Of a DNA stretch of 51,807 nucleotides, positions 7,933 to 17,227 are shown in pieces. Numbering within the stretch: the stretch's first letter is position 1; every line of letters starts with the position of its first letter. The translations under genes and the position numbers were made by a program. The stretch covers positions 1 through 51,807 of the forward strand of contig NZ_JACHBW010000032.1 of the NCBI RefSeq assembly GCF_014200455.1, given 5' to 3'. This stretch comes from Paraburkholderia bannensis. Its GTDB lineage: Bacteria; Pseudomonadota; Gammaproteobacteria; Burkholderiales; Burkholderiaceae. The notes under the pieces are model-generated. The model searched no databases, was not told where the DNA came from, and worked only from the letters and a program-made list of their open reading frames with translations.

Positions 7933-9906
7933 ATGTCCAAACGCCTTGTCCGAGTATATCGCGTGGTCGGTCTTGCACTGACCGCCGCGGCTCTCGTCGC
8001 GTGCAGCACGGCCGATGCCGTGCGTCCCGTCGCGCTGCCAGTGGGGGCGACGCTCACGCCCGACGACCAGACTTTCATCCAGCTTCGCGAAGCCTCGCGT
8101 AACAACGATGCAGGGCGCGCCGCGCAACTCGCGGCGTCGATTCCGGATTACCCGGCGCCGTCGTATCTCGAATATTTCCAGATCAAGCCGCAATTGTTCG
8201 ACTCGCAGGGCCACGCACGCGTGGACGCGCCCGACGCGCCCGTGCTGTCCTTCCTGCAGCGCTATGACGGCCAGGCCATCGCCGACCGTCTGCGCAACGA
8301 CTATCTGCTGGTGCTGGGCGCGCGTCACGACTGGGCGAGCTTTGACAGGCAGTACACCCGCTTCGTACTCAACGACGACACGCAGGTGAAGTGCTACGCG
8401 CTGGAATCGCGCGCGGCGCGTGGCGACAACGTCGCCGACGACGCGCGCGCGCTGCTCACCGAGCCGCGCTATTACGGCGACGGCTGCGTCGATCTGATCA
8501 CGGCGCTGGCCATCAAGAACCAGCTCACCAGCAACGACGTCTGGCAGCAGATCCGCCTCGCGTACGAGCAGAACCAGACTTCGACGGGCGCGAAGCTGCT
8601 CGACGCGCTTGCCCAGCGGCCGGACCCCACCGCGTTCAGCCAGGCGGTCAGCACGCCGCCGCTCACGCTCGCTCGCGGCGTTGGCGCGGACGATCAATCG
8701 CATCAGCTCGCGCTGCTCGCCGTTACGGTGATGGCGCGCAACGACCCGGCCATGACGGCGTCCACCTTCGCGGCGGTCGCGCCTTCGCTCACCTCGCCCG
8801 AGCGCGCGGTGGGCTGGGGCACGATCGGCTACCAAGGCGCCCAGAAACGCATGCCGGGCGCGCTCGACTGGTATCGACTGTCGGCCAATGCGCAGCTGTC
8901 GTATCCGGCTTATGAATGGCGCACGCGCGCGGCGCTGCTGGGCGGCGACTGGACCATGGTGCGCTGGTCGATCGAACAGATGCCGGCCGCGCTGCGCGCG
9001 CAGCCTGCCTGGGTCTACTGGCACGCACGCGCGCTCAAGCAGGCCGGTGAAACGGGCCAGGCGAACCAGGAATTCGCGTCGATCTCGCAGGGCTATAACT
9101 TCTACGGCCAGCTCGCCACGGAAGAGCTCGGCCAGAAAATCACCATTCCGCCGAAGACCACGGTCAGCGACGCCGACATCGCCCAGGTTGCGCAAACGCC
9201 TGGCTTTGCGCTCGCGCAGCGTTTCTACGCGCTTAATCTGCGTCTCGAAGGCAATCGCGAATGGAACTGGCCGTTGCGCGGCATGAGCGACCGTCAACTG
9301 CTCGCGACTGCCGAGTACGCCAGACGCATCCAGCTGCTAGACCGCACCGTCAACACGGCCGACAAAACCGTCAGCGAGCATGACTTCTCGCTGCGCTATC
9401 TCGCGCCTTTCCGCGACGTGGTGGAGCGCGATGCGCAAACCAACGGCCTCGACGTCGAATGGGCCTATGGTCTGATCCGTCAGGAGTCGCGCTTCATTCT
9501 CAACGCGAAGTCGGGCGTGGGTGCGAGCGGCCTGATGCAGATCATGCCGGCCACCGCGCAGATGGTGGCGAAGAAGATTGGCCTGGGTCCGCTTTCGCGC
9601 GACCAGCTCAACGATCTCGACACCAACATCCTGCTGGGAACGAACTATTTGTCGATGATCTACAATCAGTTCGACGGCTCCGCCGTGCTCGCCACGGCCG
9701 GTTACAACGCCGGGCCTGGACGCCCGCGTGCCTGGCGCTCCACCCTGCAGGGCGGCGTCGAAGGAGCCATCTTCGCGGAAACCATTCCGTTCCAGGAAAC
9801 CCGCGATTACGTGAAAAACGTGTTGTCGAACACGGTCTACTACGCGGCACTGTTCGAAGGCCGTCCGCAATCGCTCAAGGCGCGTCTCGGCTTTATCACG
9901 CCCTAA
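7933..9906 (+). CDS. slt: Soluble-type lytic murein transglycosylase, lipoprotein
   Basis: 657 aa from ATG at 7933. A signal peptide ends in a lipobox (LVAC, Cys about residue 23), so it is predicted to be an outer-membrane or periplasmic lipoprotein. Residues about 40-480 form the helical superhelix of the Slt70 family. The catalytic SLT domain has GLIRQESRF with the catalytic Glu, then GVGASGLMQIMPATA and a C-terminal TAGYNAGPGRPRAWR. It cleaves peptidoglycan glycan strands to 1,6-anhydro-muropeptides. An extended -10-like TGCTATGCT sits at 7896-7904 inside the divergent fau 5' end. Confidence 0.94.
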   Translation: MSKRLVRVYRVVGLALTAAALVACSTADAVRPVALPVGATLTPDDQTFIQLREASRNNDAGRAAQLAASIPDYPAPSYLEYFQIKPQLFDSQGHARVDAPDAPVLSFLQRYDGQAIADRLRNDYLLVLGARHDWASFDRQYTRFVLNDDTQVKCYALESRAARGDNVADDARALLTEPRYYGDGCVDLITALAIKNQLTSNDVWQQIRLAYEQNQTSTGAKLLDALAQRPDPTAFSQAVSTPPLTLARGVGADDQSHQLALLAVTVMARNDPAMTASTFAAVAPSLTSPERAVGWGTIGYQGAQKRMPGALDWYRLSANAQLSYPAYEWRTRAALLGGDWTMVRWSIEQMPAALRAQPAWVYWHARALKQAGETGQANQEFASISQGYNFYGQLATEELGQKITIPPKTTVSDADIAQVAQTPGFALAQRFYALNLRLEGNREWNWPLRGMSDRQLLATAEYARRIQLLDRTVNTADKTVSEHDFSLRYLAPFRDVVERDAQTNGLDVEWAYGLIRQESRFILNAKSGVGASGLMQIMPATAQMVAKKIGLGPLSRDQLNDLDTNILLGTNYLSMIYNQFDGSAVLATAGYNAGPGRPRAWRSTLQGGVEGAIFAETIPFQETRDYVKNVLSNTVYYAALFEGRPQSLKARLGFITP

Positions 9907-10019
9907 GCCGACCTGGCGCCGCGCGGCGCGCTCCGTGAAACTGACGGGCGCGGCGCGCGAGCCTCCGGACTTCTTCATGCACTGTGCGCCGCGCCGCCCA
10001 GCTCACGAGGAGGTCGGAG

Positions 10020-10976
10020 ATGCGACATCAAGCCATCGCGGTCATTGGCGGTTCGGGATTCATCGGCAGCCATCTTGTCAATGCGCTCGTCGAGGCGGGC
10101 AAGGATGTCCGCGTCGCCACCCGGCGGCGCGCCTCGGCCAGCCACCTCACCCTGCTTCCCATCGATGTGCTCGAAACCGACGTGACCGATCCGGTCGCGC
10201 TCGCCAGTTTCGTGGAAGGCTGCGACGCCGTCATCAATCTGGTCGGTACGCTGCATGGCGGCCACGGCGACCCATATGGCGCGGGCTTCGCGAAACTGCA
10301 CGTCGAACTCCCCACGAAGATCGTTGCCGCCTGCGAAGGCAAGGGCGTGCATCGCCTGATCCATCTGAGCTCGCTGGGCGCCGATCCGCGCGGGCCGAGC
10401 ATGTATCTGCGCTCGAAAGGCGATGGCGAAAAAGCCGTGCGCGCGGCCACGGCGCTGGCCACCACGATCCTGCGGCCGTCCGTCGTGTTCGGTCCGGAGG
10501 ATAACTTCCTCAATCGTTTTGCGGTGTTGCAAAAGCTTTTCCCGATGATTCCGCTGGGCATGCCGGACGCGAAATTCCAGCCGGTATACGTGGGCGATGT
10601 GTCCAGGGCAATCGTCAATGTGCTCGATCTCGACGCCGCGAGCGGGCACACTTACGAACTCGGCGGCCCAAGCGTCTATACGCTCGAACAACTGGTGCGG
10701 TATTGCGGCGAAGTCGTGGGACGGCAGGCGCGCATCGTGCGGCTGCCCAATACGTTCGCGCGGCTTCAGGCGTTCTCGTTCGAACTCGCGCCGGGCGAAC
10801 CGGTGCTCACGCGCGACAATCTCGATTCGATGAAAGTCGATAGCGTGCTGACCGGGCCGCTCGCGCCGGAACTGGGCATCGAACCGGCGAGCATCGAAAC
10901 CATCGCGCCGCTCTATCTCGCCGACGCCTCGTTGCGCTCGCGCCTGAATATTTTCCGTGCGAGCGCGGGCCGCTAG
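10020..10976 (+). CDS. NDUFA9-like NAD(P)-binding protein (atypical SDR)
   Basis: 318 aa. Start ATG at 10020 is preceded by GAGGAGG at 8-bp spacing, which decides against the upstream ATG at 9984. The N-terminal dinucleotide motif is AVIGGSGFIGSHL, followed by VINLVGTL and a substrate region with HLSSLGADP and YLRSKGDGEKAV (YxxxK-like). This pattern is that of the complex I NDUFA9 subunit-like reductases, often annotated as NAD-dependent epimerases. The physiological substrate is unknown; bacterial members may act in quinone or sugar metabolism. It is followed closely by gst and cca on the same strand. Confidence 0.85.
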   Translation: MRHQAIAVIGGSGFIGSHLVNALVEAGKDVRVATRRRASASHLTLLPIDVLETDVTDPVALASFVEGCDAVINLVGTLHGGHGDPYGAGFAKLHVELPTKIVAACEGKGVHRLIHLSSLGADPRGPSMYLRSKGDGEKAVRAATALATTILRPSVVFGPEDNFLNRFAVLQKLFPMIPLGMPDAKFQPVYVGDVSRAIVNVLDLDAASGHTYELGGPSVYTLEQLVRYCGEVVGRQARIVRLPNTFARLQAFSFELAPGEPVLTRDNLDSMKVDSVLTGPLAPELGIEPASIETIAPLYLADASLRSRLNIFRASAGR

Positions 10977-11013
10977 ACATCGCTCAACTCATAACCGCCC
11001 AACGCTCAACATC

Positions 11014-11679
11014 ATGAAGCTCGTCATTGGAGACAAGAACTATTCGTCGTGGTCGATGCGCCCCTGGCTGCTGCTCACGCACTTCGGCATCCCGTTTGAA
11101 GAAGTGCTGATCCAGCTCGACCAGCCCGGCACCCGGGACGCGATCCTCACGTTTTCGGCCTCGGGCAAGGTGCCTTGCCTCGTGAGCGACGATGGCGCGG
11201 CTGTGTGGGACTCGTTGGCGATTGCCGAAACGCTGGCCGAACGCTTCCCGCAGCATGCGATGTGGCCGCGCGACGCGAATGCGCGCGCGCAGGCGCGCAG
11301 CGTGAGCGCCGAAATGCATTCGGGCTTTGCCGAGCTGCGCGCGCGCATGCCGATGGCGATCCGCACCTCGAAGCCGGGCGCGGGCGCGACGCCCGGTGCG
11401 CTCGCCGATGTCGCGCGTATCGATGCGCTCTGGAATGCCTGCCTCGACGTGAGCGGCGGTCCGTTCCTGTTCGGCGAATTCAGCATCGCCGATGCAATGT
11501 TCGCGCCGGTGGTGATGCGCTTTAACAGCTACGCGCCGCCGCTTTCGCCCAAGGCCGCCGCCTACGCTGCGCGCGTGACGGCGCTGCCCGCCGTGGCCGC
11601 ATGGATCGAGGGCGCGCGCCGCGAAACGCATCGCATCGGTCACGATGAACTCGACGTATCGGCAGATAGCGCAGCATGA
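11014..11679 (+). CDS. Glutathione S-transferase family protein
   Basis: 221 aa from ATG at 11014. The N-terminal thioredoxin-like domain starts MKLVIGDKNYSSWSMRPWLLL, in which the SSWS/MRPW stretch is typical of a bacterial GST subfamily with an active-site Ser. SGKVPCLVSDD carries the cis-Pro, and IWDSLAI-like (VWDSLAIAETLAERFP) is the glutathione-contacting SNAIL/TRAIL equivalent. The C-terminal helical domain includes FLFGEFSIADAMFAPV. It probably conjugates or reduces electrophiles with glutathione. Its stop overlaps the start of cca (ATGA, 11676-11679), so the two are translationally coupled. Confidence 0.9.
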   Translation: MKLVIGDKNYSSWSMRPWLLLTHFGIPFEEVLIQLDQPGTRDAILTFSASGKVPCLVSDDGAAVWDSLAIAETLAERFPQHAMWPRDANARAQARSVSAEMHSGFAELRARMPMAIRTSKPGAGATPGALADVARIDALWNACLDVSGGPFLFGEFSIADAMFAPVVMRFNSYAPPLSPKAAAYAARVTALPAVAAWIEGARRETHRIGHDELDVSADSAA

Positions 11680-12935
11680 AAATCTACGTCGTAGGCGGCG
11701 CGATCCGCGATGAAATGCTTGGGCTGCCCGTGCGCGACCGCGATTACGTGGTGGTTGGCGCGACGCCCGAGCAGATGGCGGCGCAGGGTTATCGTCCGGT
11801 GGGCAAGGACTTTCCGGTCTTTCTGCATCCGCAGACCCAGGAGGAATACGCGCTCGCGCGCACCGAACGCAAGACCGCCGCGGGCTATCACGGCTTCCAG
11901 TTCTTCTACGCGCCCGATGTGACGCTCGAAGAGGATCTCGCGCGGCGCGATCTCACCGTCAACGCGATGGCGCGCGAGGTGCAGCCCGGCGGCGTGCTGA
12001 CCGGTCCCGTGGTCGATCCGTTCGGCGGCGCGAAGGATCTTGAGGCGCGCGTGTTCCGCCACGTGAGCGACGCGTTTCTCGAAGACCCGGTGCGTATTCT
12101 GCGCGTGGCGCGCTTCGCCGCGCGTTTCGCCGATTTCACCATCGCGCCCGAGACCATGGCGCTGATGCGCGCGATGGTCGAATCGGGCGAAGCCGATGCG
12201 CTGGTGCCGGAGCGCGTCTGGCAGGAGGTCTCGCGCGGGCTGATGGAAGCCAGGCCCTCGCGCATGTTCGAGGTGCTGCGCGAATGCGGCGCGCTCGCGC
12301 GCGTGATGCCGGAGGTCGACAGCCTGTTCGGCGTGCCGCAGCGCGCGGACTATCATCCGGAGGTCGATACCGGCATCCACGTGATGATGGTGATCGACCA
12401 TGCCGCAGCGCAGGGCTATACGCTGCCGGTGCGCTTCGCCGCGCTCACGCACGATCTGGGTAAGGCAACCACACCCGCAGACGTGTTGCCGCGCCACCTC
12501 GGCCATGAAGGGCGCAGCGTGGATCTGCTCAAGCCCTTGTGCGACCGCCTGCGCGTGCCCAACGAATGCCGCGATCTCGCGCTGCTGGTGGCGCGCGAGC
12601 ATGGCAACGTGCATCGCGTGATGGACATGGGCGCGGCCGCGCTGGTGCGCATGCTCGAACGCAGCGACGCGCTGCGCAAGCCCGCGCGTTTCGCCGAAGC
12701 CTTGCAGGCCTGCGAATCCGATCTGCGCGGACGTCTGAACTGGGAAAACGCACCTTATCCGCAGGCCGAGCGGCTGCGCGTAGCGCTGGTGGCCGCGCGC
12801 GCGGTGGACGCGGGCGCGATCGCGCGCACGGTGAGCGAGGCCTGCGCCGATAAAAACGTCGCGGAGAAGATCAAGGACGCGGTGCACCAGGCGCGCGTGG
12901 CGTCGGTGGAAAGCGCGCTGGCTTCCGAAGTCTGA
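11676..12935 (+). CDS. cca: Multifunctional CCA-adding tRNA nucleotidyltransferase
   Basis: 419 aa. It begins MKIYVVGGAIRDEMLG, followed by VRDRDYVVVGATPEQM with the DxD metal-binding acids, and ERKTAAGYHGF and LARRDLTVNAMA, all class II CCA-enzyme motifs. VRILRVARFAARF is the downstream conserved helix. A C-terminal HD domain carries THDLGKATTP and HEGRSVDLLKP, as in the long E. coli-type enzymes with phosphohydrolase activity. It builds or repairs the 3'-CCA of tRNAs in the cytoplasm. The start overlaps the gst stop. The length is that of the long proteobacterial form. Confidence 0.96.
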   Translation: MKIYVVGGAIRDEMLGLPVRDRDYVVVGATPEQMAAQGYRPVGKDFPVFLHPQTQEEYALARTERKTAAGYHGFQFFYAPDVTLEEDLARRDLTVNAMAREVQPGGVLTGPVVDPFGGAKDLEARVFRHVSDAFLEDPVRILRVARFAARFADFTIAPETMALMRAMVESGEADALVPERVWQEVSRGLMEARPSRMFEVLRECGALARVMPEVDSLFGVPQRADYHPEVDTGIHVMMVIDHAAAQGYTLPVRFAALTHDLGKATTPADVLPRHLGHEGRSVDLLKPLCDRLRVPNECRDLALLVAREHGNVHRVMDMGAAALVRMLERSDALRKPARFAEALQACESDLRGRLNWENAPYPQAERLRVALVAARAVDAGAIARTVSEACADKNVAEKIKDAVHQARVASVESALASEV

Positions 12936-12966
12936 GCCTTTGGCTGGCGCGTGCTTCAGCTCGACT

Positions 12967-13161
12967 TCAGAGCACGCGCACCAGAAACGACAGCACCATC
13001 GACAGCACGAGCGTCGACATGAACGGCAGCGGATACTCGCGGCCAAACAGGCGCAGCGTGACGTCGCCAGGCAGCCGCCCGATGCCGAGCTTGCGCAGCC
13101 ACGGCTGGGCGCCCGACAGGATTGCAACGGCGATAAAGGTGGTGATGAACCAGCGGATCAT
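12967..13161 (-). CDS. DUF2905 small membrane protein
   Basis: 64 aa. The sequence has an N-terminal hydrophobic helix (MIRWFITTFIAVAIL), the conserved middle GRLPGDV followed by a Phe/Tyr-Pro element (REYPLPF), and a second hydrophobic helix to the C-terminus. This is the usual DUF2905 organisation of two membrane spans with a short GxLPGD loop. Function is unknown. It follows the MidA-type methyltransferase's neighbourhood on the minus strand and ends about 30 bp from the convergent cca. Confidence 0.85.
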   Translation of the reverse strand: MIRWFITTFIAVAILSGAQPWLRKLGIGRLPGDVTLRLFGREYPLPFMSTLVLSMVLSFLVRVL

Positions 13162-13190
13162 GAGTGGGCCCGAAGCGGCTTAACGCGCGT

Positions 13191-14405
13191 TCACAGCGTA
13201 TGGCTGCGGTCGCCGCGCGCGAATGCGGCGATGGTCGAATCGATGCCGCGCGAGAACGCGATCACCTTGAACAGCTCGCCCATTTCGGCCTCCGAAACGA
13301 GCTTCTGCACCGCATTTGCCGCCGGCATGAAGCGCGCGACATCGCTTACATCGATTTCGCCGAGCACTTCGGTGATGCCCGCATTCATCAGGAAACGCGC
13401 CTGCGAGGTGTAGCCGAGCAGATCCGCGCCGGTCTCCACGCCCGCCTGCGCGATGCCCGTGAATTCGACGTGCGCGGTGATGTCCTGCAAGCCGGGGTAG
13501 AGAAACGGATCGTCGTGCGCGCGATGGCGGTAGTGGCACATCAGCGTGCCCTGCACGCGCTGCGGGTGGTAGTACTCGCTGTGCGGAAAACCGTAGTCGA
13601 TGAAGAACGCCGCGCCGCGCGTGAGCATCGCGCAGACGGTGCGCGTGAAGGCGAGCGCGGCTTCGTGCGTTTCGGCGATGTAATCGTCGCTGCCTTCAAT
13701 GGCGGCAAGCACGCTGCCCGGCACGCTCTGCGCCCAGTTGGCGTCGAGTCCGCTCATGGCCGGACGGTCCGAAAACACCAATGCGCCCGCGTCGTTGACG
13801 GCCACGCCGCGCTCGTGCCACACGGCGTCCTTGCGCGCGAACAGACGTACCGGCATCGCATCGAGCACCTCGTTGCCGACCACCACGCCTTCGAAAATCG
13901 CGGGCAAGGCGTCGAGCCATTGCACGCGTTCGAGCAGATGCGGCGCGCGCTGCGCAATGGTCTCGCGCTGGCGTTCGCGCAATTCGCCTGACAGATCGAC
14001 GATGGCATACGAATCGAACGGCACGCCTGACGCTTCGAGCGCGAGCATCATGCCCGCAGCCAGCCGCCCCGTGCCCGCGCCGAACTCCATCAGCGCGCGC
14101 GTGCCGCTCGCTGCGAGCGCTTCGCCCACGGCGCGCGCAAGCGTGGCGGCGAACAGCGGCGACATCTCGGGCGCGGTCACGAAGTCGCTGCCGTCGTCGG
14201 CGAGCAGGCCGAATTTGCGCGAGCCACCGCTGTAATAGCCCAGACCCGGCGCATAGAGCGCGCGCTCCATATAGCGATCGAACGGCAGCCAGCCGCCCGC
14301 TGCGGCGATCTCCGCGCGCAGGGTTGCGGCGAGCGCCTCGGACTGCGCGAGCGCGATCGGCTCGGGAACAGGTAAACTAGCGGGTTCGTGAGCTTTCGGA
14401 TTCAT
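13191..14405 (-). CDS. MidA-type class I SAM-dependent methyltransferase
   Basis: 404 aa from ATG at 14405; in-frame ATGs at 14438 and 14465 would overlap the divergent SDR start. It has the MidA/DUF185 signatures FDRYMERALYAPGLGYYSGG near the N-terminus, DFVTAPEMSPLFA, and the SAM loop FGAGTGRLAAGM. FFIDYGFPHSEYYHPQR and GTLMCHYRHR follow. Eukaryotic MidA/NDUFAF7 methylates an arginine of a complex I subunit; the role of bacterial members is less clear. It faces away from the SDR gene across 13 bp, so both promoters must lie in the opposing coding regions or be shared. Confidence 0.88.
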   Translation of the reverse strand: MNPKAHEPASLPVPEPIALAQSEALAATLRAEIAAAGGWLPFDRYMERALYAPGLGYYSGGSRKFGLLADDGSDFVTAPEMSPLFAATLARAVGEALAASGTRALMEFGAGTGRLAAGMMLALEASGVPFDSYAIVDLSGELRERQRETIAQRAPHLLERVQWLDALPAIFEGVVVGNEVLDAMPVRLFARKDAVWHERGVAVNDAGALVFSDRPAMSGLDANWAQSVPGSVLAAIEGSDDYIAETHEAALAFTRTVCAMLTRGAAFFIDYGFPHSEYYHPQRVQGTLMCHYRHRAHDDPFLYPGLQDITAHVEFTGIAQAGVETGADLLGYTSQARFLMNAGITEVLGEIDVSDVARFMPAANAVQKLVSEAEMGELFKVIAFSRGIDSTIAAFARGDRSHTL

Positions 14406-14418
14406 CCCGGCATTGTAA

Positions 14419-15285
14419 ATGAGCGCATCTTCCGGCATCGGCGTAGCGGATCGCGAGATCGGCACCCACCACGCACCTGCGGATAAATCGGCATCCGACC
14501 CCGCGCAGACAAGGCGTGTGGTGCTGGTGACGGGCGGCGCACGCCGGATCGGCCGGGCTTTGTCCGTGGGGTTTGCGGCACGCGGCTGGGACGTCGCGGT
14601 GCACTACGGCGAATCGGCTAACGAAGCCGAGGAAGTCGTCGCCGAAATTCGCGCCATGGGCCGCCGGGCGATCGCGCTGCACGCCGATCTGGCGAACGAA
14701 GCGCAAGTCGCGCGGCTGGTGCCGGACTGCGTGGCAGCGCTCGGTTTGCCCGCCTGCGTGCTCAACAACGCTTCGCGCTTCGAGGAAGACACGGCGCGCG
14801 ACGTCGGCTACGACCGTTTGCAGCATCTGATGGCGATCAACGTGGGCGCTCCGCTGGTGCTGGCGCGCACGCTCTGGGCCGCGACGCCAGAAGCCGCCAT
14901 GGACGACGAGACGCTGCGCACCTGCGTCATCAACGTGCTGGATCAGAAGCTGTACAACATGAATCCGGATTACCTGTCGTACACGCTCACCAAGGCGGCG
15001 TTGCAGAACGCAACCGTGGCGCTTGCCCAGGCGCTCGCGCCGAAGCTGCGCGTGGTGGGGCTTGCGCCGGGCCTCACGCTGCAATCGGGCGACCAGACGC
15101 AGGACGGCTTCGCCGCCGCGCATAAGGTGACGCCGCTTGGGCGCGCGTCGCGGCCGGGCGATCTGGTTGAAGCCGCGCTGTATCTGGCGCAGGCGTCAGG
15201 CGTGACCGGCACTACGCTGGTGGTCGATGGCGGCCAGCATCTGGTGCCGCTGCCGCGCGATGTGATGTTTTTGACGGGCGGCTGA
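14419..15285 (+). CDS. SDR-family oxidoreductase, pteridine-reductase-like (FolM/PTR1 type)
   Basis: 288 aa. After an approximately 30-residue variable N-terminus comes the Rossmann motif VLVTGGARRIGRALS; the GGARRIG form with an Arg after the glycine loop is seen in pteridine reductases and FolM. The active site has LNNASRFEED and YLSYTLTKAAL (YxxxK), and the C-terminus has VTGTTLVVDGGQHL. Together with folB immediately downstream, a dihydropteridine reductase role in folate or pterin metabolism is a reasonable inference. A true start further in (after the variable tail) is possible. Confidence 0.82.
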   Translation: MSASSGIGVADREIGTHHAPADKSASDPAQTRRVVLVTGGARRIGRALSVGFAARGWDVAVHYGESANEAEEVVAEIRAMGRRAIALHADLANEAQVARLVPDCVAALGLPACVLNNASRFEEDTARDVGYDRLQHLMAINVGAPLVLARTLWAATPEAAMDDETLRTCVINVLDQKLYNMNPDYLSYTLTKAALQNATVALAQALAPKLRVVGLAPGLTLQSGDQTQDGFAAAHKVTPLGRASRPGDLVEAALYLAQASGVTGTTLVVDGGQHLVPLPRDVMFLTGG

Positions 15286-15643
15286 GCCGCCCTTTTGCGG
15301 GATGGCCGGTGCACCGGTGATTGCGCCTGTAATTGCACCGTGAAACGCAACTAAATGAAGTTACCGCTGCCCCTACCCAAGCGCACGCTTCGCGTGCGGC
15401 TGGGCCGGCAGGGGCGGGGGCGGCCGGCCTGACCGGTCCAACGGATCATCGGGTCCGGCATCGCGCCGTGGCCGGAAGATCGCGCCGGCCCAAACCCGCG
15501 CTTTGAGACATAAGCACAGACGTCAAGCGGGGCGCGCAACCCTGCCGCCCATGCGCTTTTGCAAGATCAACCGTATGACCCGTCGGGCGCCTGCGCCCGC
15601 CAGACGTGCAGAGCAACGCACGCTTTTATCGACTGGAACGAAC
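15286..15643. other. 358-bp gap before folB with a branched hairpin
   Basis: No convincing ORF. It holds a GC-rich nested hairpin at 15369-15415: outer arms GCCCCT/AGGGGC, then CCCA/TGGG, then a 7-bp inner stem CGCACGC/GCGTGCG closed by TTC. No T-run follows, so it is not a simple terminator. It could be a folded leader of folB or a repetitive extragenic hairpin. Confidence 0.35.
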
Positions 15644-16039
15644 ATGTCCGCCGTACTCCTGCATCCCCGGCTCGCCGACTGCCGCCGCCTTTTCCTGCGC
15701 AACTACGAAGTGCACATCAACATCGGCGTGCATGACTTCGAAAAACGCGGCGAACAGCGCGTCGTCATCAATGTCGATCTGTATGTGCCGCTCGCCTCGA
15801 CCACGCCGCACGAAGACAAGCTGCGCGAAGTCGTCGATTACGACTTCATGCGCGCGACCGTCGCGGCGCGTATCGGCCAGGGCCATATCCACCTGCAGGA
15901 GACGCTGGTGGACGATCTCGCCAGTGCGCTGCTCGCGCACGAACAGGTGCGCGCGGTGCGCGTGTCGACCGAAAAGCCCGATGTCTATCCGGATTGCGAG
16001 GCCGTGGGCGTCGAAGTGTTCCGCATCAAGGAGGACTGA
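15644..16039 (+). CDS. folB: Dihydroneopterin aldolase
   Basis: 131 aa from ATG at 15644; the frame is open upstream but only this start gives the family N-terminus. It has LRNYEVHINIGVHDFEKRGEQRVVINVDL, in which the invariant Glu and GVHDFE stretch mark FolB, DYDFMRATV, HLQETLVDDLA with the conserved Glu, and the C-terminal VSTEKPDVYPDC. It converts 7,8-dihydroneopterin to 6-hydroxymethyl-dihydropterin and glycolaldehyde in folate synthesis. The stop is 3 bp before ttcA's ATG, so the two genes form an operon. Confidence 0.93.
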   Translation: MSAVLLHPRLADCRRLFLRNYEVHINIGVHDFEKRGEQRVVINVDLYVPLASTTPHEDKLREVVDYDFMRATVAARIGQGHIHLQETLVDDLASALLAHEQVRAVRVSTEKPDVYPDCEAVGVEVFRIKED

Positions 16040-16042
16040 GCC

Positions 16043-17041
16043 ATGAACGCACCCGAAACGCTGAACATGGATCAGGGCGTGGGCCAGAGCGCTGACCAGG
16101 CTGGCGCGCCCGAGGAAGGCGGCCGCCCGGCGCTGACGAAGCGCGAGCAGAAGGAAGCCTACGAGAACAACAAGCTGTTCAAGCGCATCGTGCGTCAAGT
16201 CGGCCAGGCGATTGGCGACTACAACATGATCGAGGACGGCGACAAGGTGATGGTCTGTCTGTCCGGCGGCAAGGACAGCTACGCGATGCTCGACATCCTG
16301 ATGCGTCTGCGCGAGCGCGCACCGATTGATTTTTCGATCGTCGCCGTGAATCTCGACCAGAAGCAGCCGGGCTTTCCGGAGCACATCCTGCCGGCGTATC
16401 TGGACAAGATCGGCGTGCCGTATCACATCGAAAACCAGGATACGTACAGCATCGTCAAGCGGCTCGTGCCCGAGGGCAAGACCACCTGCTCGCTGTGCTC
16501 GCGTCTGCGCCGCGGCATTCTGTACCGCGTGGCGGGCGAGCTGGGCGCGACCAAGATCGCGCTCGGCCACCATCGCGACGATATCCTGCAGACGCTGCTG
16601 CTCAACATGTTCTACGGCGGCAAGCTCAAGGGCATGCCGCCCAAGCTGCAGTCGGACGACGGCAAGAACATCGTGATCCGCCCGCTCGCCTACGTGAAGG
16701 AAGTCGATCTGGAGAAGTACGCCGAACTGCGCGAATTCCCGATCATTCCGTGCAATCTGTGCGGCAGCCAGCCCAACCTCAAGCGCGCGGAAATGAAAGC
16801 GCTGATCCGCGATTGGGACAAGCGTTTCCCGGGCCGCTGCGAAAACATGTTCAATTCGCTGAGCAAGGTCGTGCCTTCGCATCTGATGGACGCGAACCTG
16901 TTCGACTTCAAGGGCCTGCGCACGACCGGCGAAGCCGATCCGAACGGCGATATCGCCTTCGACGACGATCCGTGCTCGACCGAAACGGCGACGCCCGCCG
17001 AAGGCGCGACGATCCAGTTCCGTCCGTTCGACGAGATCTGA
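16043..17041 (+). CDS. ttcA: tRNA 2-thiocytidine(32) synthetase
   Basis: 332 aa. An approximately 40-residue polar N-terminus precedes KLFKRIVRQVGQAIGDYNMI. The ATP-PPase loop is CLSGGKDSYAML. The Fe-S-cluster cysteines are in CSLCSRLRRG and the downstream PCNLCGSQ, and LGHHRDDILQTLLLNMFYGG is the other strongly conserved block of TtcA. It thiolates C32 of a subset of tRNAs using a [4Fe-4S] cluster. GGAGG precedes the start. The C-terminal approximately 30 residues are acidic and variable. It is followed by a large hairpin terminator. Confidence 0.96.
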   Translation: MNAPETLNMDQGVGQSADQAGAPEEGGRPALTKREQKEAYENNKLFKRIVRQVGQAIGDYNMIEDGDKVMVCLSGGKDSYAMLDILMRLRERAPIDFSIVAVNLDQKQPGFPEHILPAYLDKIGVPYHIENQDTYSIVKRLVPEGKTTCSLCSRLRRGILYRVAGELGATKIALGHHRDDILQTLLLNMFYGGKLKGMPPKLQSDDGKNIVIRPLAYVKEVDLEKYAELREFPIIPCNLCGSQPNLKRAEMKALIRDWDKRFPGRCENMFNSLSKVVPSHLMDANLFDFKGLRTTGEADPNGDIAFDDDPCSTETATPAEGATIQFRPFDEI

Positions 17042-17086
17042 TCGACAGCGCAATTTAAGCGCATCCGACCCTGAGCGACGAGTCGG

Positions 17087-17146
17087 AAAAAAGGCGGCCA
17101 TCGATAACGAGCGATGACCATCGATGACGTATCGGGCCGCCTTTTT
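17087..17146 (+). terminator. Rho-independent terminator after ttcA
   Basis: An A-run, then GGCGGCC (17093-17099), a loop of about 35 nt with further ATCGAT repeats, then GGCCGCC (17135-17141) and TTTTT. The long loop holds nested ATCGAT/ATCG pairings. Confidence 0.7.
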
Positions 17147-17227
17147 CACGCCTGAAAGAAGTGTGTAAAAGAGTGTTCTATTCGGCTGTCCGCGCCTTCT
17201 GGCGGGGCGTTTTGGGATTAGCCCACA

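Noticed and set aside
12940..13413. 157-codon plus-strand ORF over the DUF2905 and MidA 3' region
   Set aside because: Shadow of two minus-strand genes with recognisable motifs.
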